In this document: one piece after another, positions 55,442-64,000 of the stretch
Layout: each line of letters starts with the position of its first letter
Numbering within the stretch: the stretch's first letter is position 1
Assembly (NCBI GenBank): GCA_021234155.1
Contig: JAJEKV010000010.1
Location: 8,900,260 to 8,964,259 of the forward strand
From: Isoetes taiwanensis
Lineage: Eukaryota > Streptophyta > Lycopodiopsida > Isoetales > Isoetaceae
Reading direction: 5' to 3'
Length of the DNA: 64,000 nucleotides
Position numbers and translations under genes: made by a program
The notes under the pieces: model-generated
Database searches by the model: none
Told to the model about the DNA's origin: nothing
Seen by the model: the letters and a program-made list of their open reading frames with translations, nothing else

Positions 55442-56190
55442 TTATTGCCCTGTGTAGAAATGGTCACGGGCCGCACGTAGATCGGAGCAACAAAGCAATC
55501 GGAGTAGATAGCAAGACAGATTGATCTTTGAAGCATTCTTATACAATATAAAATTGGAACTGGAAATATTTCCTCCAAGTGAAGATATTCTAACTGCTAA
55601 AGCTTCAACAAAAAATGAGGCCAATCTCTGAGACACATTTCCTACAGAAGATGCCCTTTTTCTGATCAAGTCTGCAAGATGATTTGCCTCATTTAAATCC
55701 CCATTTGAGACACCTTTTGCACACTCTATTAAAGATTCAAGTAAATCTCTGTCTGGTAAATTTAATCTATCAAAAACATCTTCGTAGCTTGTGCTCAATC
55801 CACTGTTATACCTCGGCTGCCATATCTCTCCTATATGACCTTCCGACTTAAAATGGTCAGAGGATGCAAATTCATGAATGATCATGGCAAATAGGGTCCG
55901 ATTCATGTACCTGTTTTCGAAATCGATCAGGGCCCCAAAATTTCTCAATAAAGCGCTTCTCCTGTGCTCTTTTCTCATCAGGGTATAGAAAAGGCCTGCA
56001 ACTGCCCTGTTCTCTAGCAAATGAGGAAAAATTAGAGCTGCTCGGTTGATTCTCACCCAAATCAGCCCTAGAATCGATCAACTCCAACAACTGCTTTTGA
56101 ATTACTTCCACATCTGCAATATCGTCTTCTTCTGTATCATTTTCGCCGGAAATATAACCAAGCGAAGGATCGCGACCTGAAGAATGGGGG
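55442..56190 (-). pseudogene. Truncated GRAS-family gene fragment
   Basis: The 204-codon minus frame (55,442-56,056) contains LLESLIECAKGVSNGDLNEA then QRLASFFVEALAVRIS (residues about 105-158), the first leucine-rich block that opens every GRAS domain. Before it, another frame (up to about 56,190) gives IQKQLLELIDSRADLGENQP and EKRFIEKFWGP, apparently the variable N terminus, so one frameshift separates them. The frame ends at a stop after ARDHFYTGQ; the VHIID, PFYRE and SAW blocks of the usual ~400-residue domain are missing. GRAS proteins are plant transcriptional regulators. This piece is almost certainly non-functional. Confidence 0.7.
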
Positions 56191-57820
56191 AAGAATTTTA
56201 GGCGATCCGAGGGAAATCATCTGATGAACTTCTACAGCACTGCAAAATCTTTTAATATTCTGATGAACTTCTACAGCACTGCAAAAGAAACTTATAAACA
56301 TCTAAATCTGCAGCTGGATCTTGGAAACAAATAGGCTAACCTAAGAGGTGCTACAACTCCAGAAGGGGGCAACCGGAGTAGTTTAGATTCCACATACATA
56401 TCTGCCAAATCCTCTGCACCCTGGTTTTTTTAACCAAGCTCAGAACAAAAAACAGAGCAAAAAACAAAATCCAATTCAAAATAAACGGATTCAAGCTCTA
56501 CCTTTCTGTATGTGGTTCCGCCCTTCTCCACTACTCAGCAATACCCAGCTTGAAACCCTTGTTTTCTTAAAATCATACTACTCTTAAGTCCATTCGCTTC
56601 AAAACTTAAAAGGTGCTCTAATGCGGCATTACTCCAACAAACTGAAACTGAAGAGCTTGATGTTTCTCGGCGTTTCATGAGGGTGATTGCATAGCCGGAA
56701 GAGATGCTTCAGTGGTTGGGTTGCCACAGTTGTCGAACACGCCGCAGTTGCCCTTTTTCTTTTACACCGCAGTTGCCCTTTTTTTTTATGCGACGTGTCA
56801 AAAAAATCCATAGAAGTGTTGCGCACAAAAATAGCTCATGTGTCGCAATTATAGAGACGGCCTCCAATAATTATAAATGTTAAGATAGTGATAAATAATA
56901 ACCTAGTATACTTGCAAGTCAAGATTTGAGATGGCGCAAGTTGTATAAATCATGGCTTCTAAACGAAATGGATAACAAATTCTAAAATGGTGTCATTTAG
57001 AGTGGACATAATTTTAAAGGTGACACTTCTGCCTTGCAAAGGTTTAGTATTATGGTTGTACAAACTCGAATGCCACTCACAATAATAAAGCACTTTATTT
57101 TTCAAGGTTGCTTTAACATTTTCAGTTTTTAACCCCAAGCGACACTAAGATTTCATTAGAGATTGTTAGTTTATCTATCAGTTTTCTATTCTTTAATACA
57201 TATAACTTCTCAAAGTTACATTATGGTTGTTCCAATTGGTTCTACACGAAATTCAACGGAGAGATGATATCATATCTTCAAGTGATTTCATCTACACGCA
57301 AATGTCTTCTACATGCATACATAGCTTACATATCTGGCACTCGGGGTATATCTGCACAAACTTGCAACACTTATAAGCCTGGTTTCTAACAACATTGTGC
57401 ATCTCTGCCAATAGACCTAGCATTTGCATGCAACTTTATATTAGAGTGCAAGGAGACCAAAAATTTAACACACCTCTATCAGACCTATTAGCAGCAACAG
57501 TACCATGCACTTAAGACCCACCCTAACAGCCATGCATAGCAATTGCATGCGCGATTTACTATTTGCAATACAAAATAAACTACCCTATCTAGATAAGCAA
57601 CTAACATCAACCTATTGTTCACAGCCTGATATCTAACTGTAAGCACCTACCTGCAGCATCTAACTTATCCTGCAAGCATCAACAATGTGATTTTAAACTC
57701 TGGCATTTATATGTACATGATTTTTTAAATTTTGTTGCTCCTCATCTATGCAACTGAGGTATATCTACATAAAGCTACTACACTTATACGCATAATTCCT
57801 AACATTGATGTGCAAATCCT
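56191..57820. other. Intergenic with small repeats
   Basis: A 24-bp direct repeat (GATGAACTTCTACAGCACTG CAAAA) lies at about 56,221 and 56,258. Two diverged ~85-bp direct repeats are at about 57,335-57,420 and 57,755-57,835 (GGTATATCT(G/A)CA(C/T)A, ACACTTATA(A/C)GC). No gene seen. Confidence 0.5.
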
Positions 57821-57877
57821 ACCAAGATAGATTGATAAATCCTACCAAGATAGAAGATAAATCCTACCAAGATTGAT

Positions 57878-58800
57878 GGAGCTAAGTACTTCTCCAAGAT
57901 AGATCTCCGCTCCAGATATCACCAGATAAGAATCAAGAAGGAGGACATCCATTTCAGCTTTTTGAACTCACTATTGGGCATTACGAATGCACTGTTAGCC
58001 TTTTAGACTAATAAATGCCCTAGCCACGTTCATGCATCTCGTAAATGATGTCTTTCATGAGTATCTAGATGAGTTTGTCATTATTTTCTTTGATGTCATC
58101 CTTATTTACAGTAAGACTTCGAGGACCATAAACGCCACCTTCGACTGGCTCTCCAGAAGTTGTGGCGCTATCAACTCTTTGCCAAGTTCTCCAAATGTAA
58201 ATTTGCAACCATCAAGGTGGAATACTTGGGTCATATTGTTTCTACTGATGGCATTGCTACGGATCCAGCTAAGATTAGGGTAGTCAAGGAATGGCCAGCT
58301 CCTACGAATGTTTCTAATGTTAGGAGTTTCTTAGGCTTGGCTGGATATTATCGTAAGTTCGTTAAGGATTTCGCCAAGATAGTAGTACCCCTCACCGACC
58401 TCACAAAGCATGAGAAGGTCAAGGATTGGGCAACCCATTGGAAGAGCAAAGTTCAAGTGGGATTCCAATAGTTAAAGGAAGCTTTGACCACCGCACCAGT
58501 TCTTACACTACCAGATCCTCAGAAGGACAAGTCGGTTGCAACCGATGCCAGTAAGATAGGTACTGGGGGTGTTTTGATGCAAGAAAGACGAGTTATCACC
58601 TATGACTCTAAGAAGATGAATGATGCAGAATAGCAATACCCCACGTATGACCAGGAGTTGCTTGCAGTTGTACGCGCCTTGCACATATGGAGGCATTATC
58701 CTCTTGGGCGGCATTTCCAACTAGATATAGATCATCAAAGTCTTCAATATATCTTCACACAGGCCAATTTTAATCTCCGGCAGCGAAGATGAATAGAATT
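57878..58800 (+). pseudogene. Reverse transcriptase and RNase H (copy D)
   Basis: RT blocks: GAKYFSKIDLRSRYHQIRIK (about 57,878-57,940) with the first catalytic Asp, then [15 protein letters not shown] (about 58,074-58,118) where the YxDD box reads FFDV: the codon for the second Asp is GTC (58,095-58,097). The thumb is intact over 58,160-58,471 ([40 protein letters not shown]). RNase H follows after a stop: VATDASKIGTGGVLMQE (about 58,534-58,584), YDQELLAVVRALHIWRHYPL and FQLDIDHQSL. Loss of the catalytic Asp means this RT would be inactive even if the frames were whole. Confidence 0.8.
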
Positions 58801-59430
58801 TTTCAAAGAGTATAACTTTGAGGCATCCTTTGGTGATACATACACATTGTAATGCTATTTCCACTCTCACAAGTGAGTTTGGGAAGACCATCAATTCCAG
58901 CTGATCTTGAGTTTAGAGAAGTTTGGCAAAGCCTTTCCAAGGAAGCTAGGACAGACAAGAAGCGAGAAGCTTTCCGTCATTATAAGAAGGATGGTAATCT
59001 TCTATATTATACTGAGACAAATTATGTGTGCCCAAATCGTCAGGAGTTCGTAGACACGTAATAGTCTAATAGCTGGCCATGCTGGGTTTATGAAGACATA
59101 TTTCAAGATAAGATCCCGCTACTTCTAGCCTGACATGAAGAAGCATATTGCCAGCTACATCAAGCAATGCCAGCTTTGTCAGCAAACAAAAGCAAAGCAG
59201 TTACGGACTCCAGGCAAGCTAGAATCTTTGGAGGTTCCCAATGCTAAATGAGAAATCATTACCATGAACTTTATAGTGGGTCTTCCACAGACCCTTAGGG
59301 GGTTTGATGCCTTGATGGTGGTAGTCGGCAAGCTTTCCAAAATGGCACATTTCTTGCCATGTCATACCACGGCTCCGCTTGGGATATGACACTCTTATTC
59401 TCTAAAGGGATTTTTCGACTCCAACTCCAA
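58801..59430 (+). pseudogene. Integrase N-terminal half (copy D)
   Basis: A 69-codon frame (58,852-59,061) gives EFREVWQSLSKEARTDKKRE, as in copies B and C. Zinc-binding residues follow in another frame: HAGFMKTYFKIRSRY and IASYIKQCQLCQQTKAKQL (about 59,070-59,205). The core begins [13 protein letters not shown] (about 59,258-59,296): the first catalytic Asp of the DDE triad is Asn here (codon AAC, 59,267-59,269). [19 protein letters not shown] follows, then the sequence breaks off at about 59,430. Confidence 0.7.
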
Positions 59431-60025
59431 TGGTAAGTAGTCGAGTGCTCGATCTGGCAGGGGTCATGCACGGGGTTGGGATTAGATGCATCCTAGGATG
59501 GGAATTACCATATAGGCATATTAGCACACCTTCATCTATGGCTATAATGGGAACATTGCTATTCCTTACGCCGAGACGAATTGCAAGCCTTAGGCATGAT
59601 AGGATTCCTTCATTTTCATTCTTTGTTAAAGGGGGCAGTCCCTTCAACCACAAAATTAAATAATTATATAAAGTACTGATGTACTGTATTTTTGCAAGTC
59701 AATAGCGCGTACTGAGGCATATGCAGTTTCCTGACGGCTCACTCAGGGGCCATGTTTTGTTTTGTTATGTCTTTTGTTTTCCACGTATTGTATTGTACCC
59801 TCTACGGTCCACTGAGGACCTTCTTGTTTGTCCGCATGTCGATGTTATGTTATGTGTGTAGTGTGGATGGACTACGGTTCAAAACTTTGATCACCCATGA
59901 TCTTTATGTAACTTTTTTATTACATGATGAAATATGTTTTACCTTCTACTAAAATAGCAATTGTTTCCATAGATTAACCATATAACCTCAATGTTGAGGA
60001 CATCATTATTCCAAGGAAGGTAGAA

Positions 60026-61350
60026 TGTGGCGTTCCACGTATTTATATGCTATATGTATAAATACAATGACACGTCACTAGGTATATTTGGACCATTATG
60101 GGTCATTAGGGGCTAACTTGAAAGGGTTCCTGTTAGCTATACTAATTGTCGTAAGTTAAATAAGTTAATTAACCTAATTAATATTATTAATTAGTATGTA
60201 TATGTTAATTAGGAGGAGCCACCTGGTCCAACTCGATTAGCCAGGGGAGGCTTGCTAATCTACGAGGGCAAGATGGGCCTCCACCCCTATTTCTGCCCCA
60301 AATCGATTTGGGAAGAATTGGAGAAGGGAGGAGCTGCTTGAACACTGTAACCGGACTTGATTCACGGATGTTCTTCGGGATAACAGATCTAGGAGTCTTT
60401 GGGTAGTTTGTGTTTCCATCTAATCCTTGTATGAATAGATGAATGATTAGACTCTATTTTATGTTCTATTTGAGATTATGATGGATGTTTTATATATGAT
60501 TGCTCTTTCTTTCTAATCCTCCTGTGTGTATGGGTTAAAGGGGGGTGGAGACCTAAAGGCCATCTAAAAATAGAGATGCTCCTAGTTAAAACCCCTTAAA
60601 TCCCGTTAAATGTGGCATGTGCACAAAGAGCCCTCCTAGCTGTCGATGATATGATGTGCTTGAAAACCATATAAGGATCATGGTGGTAAAATGGAGGTGG
60701 GACCTTGCCTAGCGTGGCTACAAGGCTCCCTATAGTGGCTGGATCTATAGTCGGTCACTGTGTGTGGATCGGGTATGGATCAGATAAGTCACCTCCTGGG
60801 TCGCAAGATATGTACCTATGGGGGCATACTGGGCTCGATGGGTGCACCGGGGTGGCCTATGGAATTTGGGGTGTTCAAGTCGGGTACGGATGCGTGATCG
60901 CCAGTGGGGCCACGGTCCTCTAGCCACCCATGGAAGCACCATGCTTCGGGAAGGGATTCTTCTTTTCCCTGCCACATCAGACTGGGGAGATGTAACTTGG
61001 AGTAGTCTCATCGGGTGGTTCCATGAGATTACATCTCTGAAAGGCTACAACCATGCCATTCCATAATTCAGCCTATCTGCAAAGTGTGCGGGCGGATGGA
61101 GTGGGCTACCCTAGCCATTGTTCTATGCCAGCCAATGCCATTGTCACTATTCTGTCTGTTAATAACCAGAGGCCTGCCTGTTAGTCGACACCATTGAGTC
61201 TGAGTCTGAAATTAGACCCTTCATTTTTTATGCATTTGTTATGTTTTCTACTATTATGAGGTGTGTACTATGGATTGATAGGCCACCCTTCCTATAAGCT
61301 CCTCTAATTCTACGACTCCCAACCCCTTCACCATTTGGAACTGCATGGTG
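60026..61350 (+). mobile_element. 3' LTR of gypsy copy D (partial)
   Basis: Starts TGTGGCGTTCC behind the purine tract. Several blocks align in order with the copy C LTR: GGTGGAGACCTAAAG (60,545), GGGGAGATGTAACTTGG (60,983), CAAAGTGTGCGGGCGG (61,080) and CCCCTTCACCATTTGGAAC (61,322). The expected CGCCACA-like end is not found, so the right end is approximate or deleted. Confidence 0.65.
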
Positions 61351-62000
61351 ACCCCAATTGAGGTCACAACTACCGTCGGGTCATCTCTGAACGTAGAGGT
61401 TTCCCCTGAGATTGTATCACAAGTTGAGCAGGCGAAGTTTGAATCTGATCTAATACACTGGCATATTGTGTTTAAGGGGGATAATGTCCTCTTCTAGAGC
61501 CCAGTTGGCTCTTGATTGCAGCCTCTTCCAGGCCGTCACTGGACGATCCCCTCCTGTCCTTCCTTTGTTTTTTGTCATCTGCTGGACCTCGTGCCCCATC
61601 TCATGTTGCAGGCCATTGTGCCTCAAATGAAACAGCCCATAGGGCTTATTTTGTAATAGTCTTAGAGCTAATTTTTGTGTAATCGGGAAGAGCCAGACAT
61701 TGCAAATTTGTGTATTTTTGTGTGCTTTGTTTGTTTGTGTCATTTGTTTTTATTATGTGAATGTCACTTGTTTTCTAACAATGGAGCCTTAAACAGACAA
61801 AGGAGGTTCCAATCCACTATACATAGATGCGACATAGCAAAATAACTGTTGCATTTGGATTCAAGTTGCAAACAATGACTTAATGTACAATGCAGACACT
61901 TATTAGTGTCCTAATTTTTCTGGGTTTCTTCGGAGTCTTCAGATATCTATGGATAGTAGGTGTTAGGGAAGATGTCAAATAAAATGTGTACATGATTGCA
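61351..62000. other. No clear gene
   Basis: T-rich plus strand reminiscent of a 3' untranslated region (GTGTATTTTTGTGTGCTTTG), with only overlapping short frames. Confidence 0.4.
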
Positions 62001-62006
62001 AGAATG

Positions 62007-63044
62007 TTACAACAAGCATACCTGACTTGGGGTAGATGTTGCAATTAATGTGGTGCTCTTCTCAAACATTGGGGTCGGCTGGGTTTCACGAGCCATCTCA
62101 GCCCTCCATGTACTTGCAAATACCACATCCATCCCCTTTGCATGGTTAATAATAGCAGGCTTCACCCCAATTTCCACCATCGCCCTTATAATCCTTATCT
62201 TGTCCATGGCCACATCTTGGTCATATTGGGGTTCTAAATTGGCTGCAGCATTATTCACCCAGTCCTGTGTGTCCCACCTTAGTGAATTGCCATGGACGAT
62301 CTCAGCATATTGCTGGGGTGTTGCCTCCTTACTGGCCAAGTCCCACTCTTCATTGGTGGCTTGCGTGTGATTGTGTTTGCTACAGGTCTAACTAGAGATA
62401 GGTATCCCTCAATGCTTACAGCCTGCCTCGCTCCAGCATCACCTGAGCAGATGTATGTATCCTCTAGACTGCACATCATCATCATCATCTTGCCCGGCCT
62501 ATGTGTGACCATCTACAAGGGGGCTATTTAAAGGACTATCAGGTTGCTGCATTATATCCCTTCTAAGGGACGTTTCAGGGAGTAGTAATGGCAGCTCTAA
62601 TTGGGCTCAACCCTTGCCTCAACCTCAACCTGTTTCTCACATGTAGCCTTCTATTCTTCATTTCCTCACTCAATACCATTTGAAAACAAAAAGCTGAAGC
62701 CATTCTGGACACCCCCTTAGGGTATATGAACTCCCTAAGCCTGGCAGCACTTAATTCATAAGCAGCATCAGCCTTCTCTCTCTCTCTCTCCCTCCCTCCC
62801 TCCCTCCCTCTCTCCCTCCCTCCTGTTGTGCACTCTTAGCAGCTTCTTCCCTATCAGCCTTCCTCCTTGTAGCCTCGATCTTCCTTGCTGCAAGCTCCTC
62901 CAATTTCAACCTTTCAGCCTCTGCCCTTCTAGCCTTTTCTGCTGCCAATTCCTGACATAAACCATCACTCAATTTGTGCACTCTCACCCCCATACCTGAA
63001 GCAAAACCCCTCTTACTTGTCCTCAAGGCCTGTGATGGCCGCAT
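62007..63044 (-). pseudogene. Unrecognised minus-strand coding remnant
   Basis: Three frames in a row look like parts of one protein: a charged Ala/Glu/Arg-rich coiled coil (62,751-63,044, including QELAAEKARRAEAERLKLEE), then GYLSLVRPVANTITRKPPM (about 62,350-62,420), then DLASKEATPQQYAEIVHGNS and AAANLEPQYDQDVAMDKIRI (62,007-62,339). The second and third overlap and need a one-base shift, so this is either a frameshifted gene or exons with unseen borders. A CT microsatellite lies inside the coiled-coil end. No family recognised; a transposon-related protein is possible. Confidence 0.3.
62774..62823 (+). repeat. (CT)n(CCCT)n microsatellite
   Basis: A run of TCTCTCTCTC followed by CCCTCCCTCCCT, about 50 bp. 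On the minus strand it extends the open frame with Gly/Arg/Glu codons. Confidence 0.9.
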
Positions 63045-64000
63045 ACATGTCTGAGAGGGTACTTGAAACCTGCTATAGAACCTCCAACATTAGTGCCTTG
63101 CACCTGAGTTACATGAACATGAGAAGATAACACTTCACCTATGTGCTCATCTCGAATTGCATGTCTGTGGTCAACATGTCATGGTTGATCCACGTGCTCA
63201 CTAGTTTGGATGTGTGCTGGCTGGTCAATTTGCACATCAGTTTGGATACGTCCTGGTTGTGCATCTCGTAAAATATAAAACTTCCCAAAAGAGATCAAAG
63301 CCTAAATCTAGAATACTCATCGTATGGGAAGAACCCTGCCGTTTAAAAAGACAACTCCATGCTCCAAAGAAAAAGAAAAAAAGGAAAAAGAAAGTTTTAA
63401 CCAAATACATGTCCCCACCTTAGGGAATTTGCATCCGACCTAATTGTTTTTCAAATTATGGGGCCTTCCATTGTTCACCTTATATTGCACAAGTGTCCGG
63501 ATCTATAGGACCATAGTCTTGTATGTGGTTGGAGACACGTGCATGAAGCATAGAACCATAATTGTTTATGTCAATGGTCGGAGGAAACGTGCATTTAGTA
63601 GATTAAGGTTTAAAGAATTGAATTGAATTGAGAAGAATAGGATGACCAATTGCATCATATAATAGCAAGGAAATGCCTGCCATATGAAGGGTGATAATAT
63701 CTGTTAGGATGGCTTGCTTGCCACCTAATATAAGAAAAGAAAACCTTATACTTCACAAAATCTATCATCAATTCCATGGTTTAAACTCACCGCATTGTAT
63801 GGTCCAGATGCAGCCCGTATTTCATCGCAGCCGTTGACCGACGCATCTGGACCCCTTCTTGCACGAGTGAATAATCCATCTTAACCGTTCGGCATGCGCT
63901 TATCCAACTGACTGGATGTGACCAGGCTGGGTCAAGTAATTAATCCAAACCGTTAATTTTAGAGGAAGGGTCTCAGATAGTGCTGAAGGGCTCCGAGGCC
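63045..64000. other. No gene seen at the window end
   Basis: Short frames only. A purine-rich AAGAAAAAGAAAAAAAGG stretch is at about 63,366-63,392. Confidence 0.5.

Larger units (their letters stand above)
57821..61350 (+). mobile_element. Ty3/gypsy copy D, truncated, with 3' LTR
   Basis: RT, RNase H and integrase pieces (57,878-59,430) are followed by ~600 bp of non-coding DNA, a polypurine-like AAGGAAGGTAGAA (60,013-60,025) and an LTR beginning TGTGGCGTTCC (60,026), comparable to TGTGACGTTCC of copy C. Gag, protease, most of the integrase core and any 5' LTR are missing. It is preceded by short tandem copies of AAATCCTACCAAGAT (57,835-57,875). Confidence 0.75.

Noticed and set aside
60705-61066. 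Overlapping 72-, 82- and 88-codon ORFs
   Set aside because: They fall within the LTR that aligns with the copy C LTR and are not conserved as frames there.

Overview
This is plant nuclear DNA, apparently from a repeat-rich seed-plant genome. The signs are chromodomain-bearing Ty3/gypsy elements, genes with GT-AG introns, a lectin-receptor-like kinase, a GRAS-family fragment, Helitron ends and a Tourist-like MITE. The species cannot be named from sequence alone. Most of the window is nested, decayed transposable elements. Only three loci look like real or recently real genes: an unrecognised multi-exon gene (about 43.1-44.6 kb, +), a receptor-like pseudokinase (51.4-52.7 kb, -) and a small EF-hand-like protein (52.9-53.5 kb, +). 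The last two are divergent neighbours.

Region 1 (1-26 kb): after decayed sequence and a copia-type LTR come three pieces of one chromovirus (Ty3/gypsy with chromodomain) family. A truncated minus-strand 3' half (5.3-7.2 kb) abuts a plus-strand leader, gag and protease (7.2-9.3 kb). The plus-strand protease resumes at 20.1 kb, followed by RT, RNase H, integrase, chromodomain, polypurine tract and a 1.67-kb LTR that starts TGTGACG and ends CGTCACA (24,169-25,834). The 5' and 3' halves look like one element split by a ~10.7-kb insertion. That insertion has inverted-repeat ends, ACATGT-rich subterminal repeats, ~1.1-kb tandem repeats with an inverted copy, and a 19-bp minisatellite of about 110 units.

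Region 2 (26-42.6 kb): tandem repeats and a tRNA-derived SINE-like head lead into a second, minus-strand gypsy-type element. Its gag lies at 41.6-42.6 kb and its gag tail plus protease at 27.5-29.4 kb. The gag is interrupted after its second zinc knuckle by two head-to-tail elements (29,366-39,999 and 40,000-41,545). These share ends of the Helentron/Helitron2 type: a 5' terminal motif repeated inverted and subterminally at the 3' end, a 3' hairpin and T-T insertion sites. A canonical Helitron (30,824 to about 33,030) sits inside the larger one and carries a ~1.9-kb polypyrimidine tract.

Region 3 (42.6-57 kb) is the gene-bearing part: the multi-exon gene, a repeat-flanked coiled-coil ORF, a tandem ~425-bp duplication, the divergent kinase/EF-hand pair, a MITE with TTA target duplications, a GC-rich palindrome and a truncated, frameshifted GRAS gene.

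Region 4 (57.8-64 kb) holds another gypsy copy, with a lost RT catalytic Asp and a changed first integrase Asp, its LTR, and unrecognised minus-strand coding remnants. Annotation rests on reading translations and repeats by eye; exact ends of degenerate elements are approximate.
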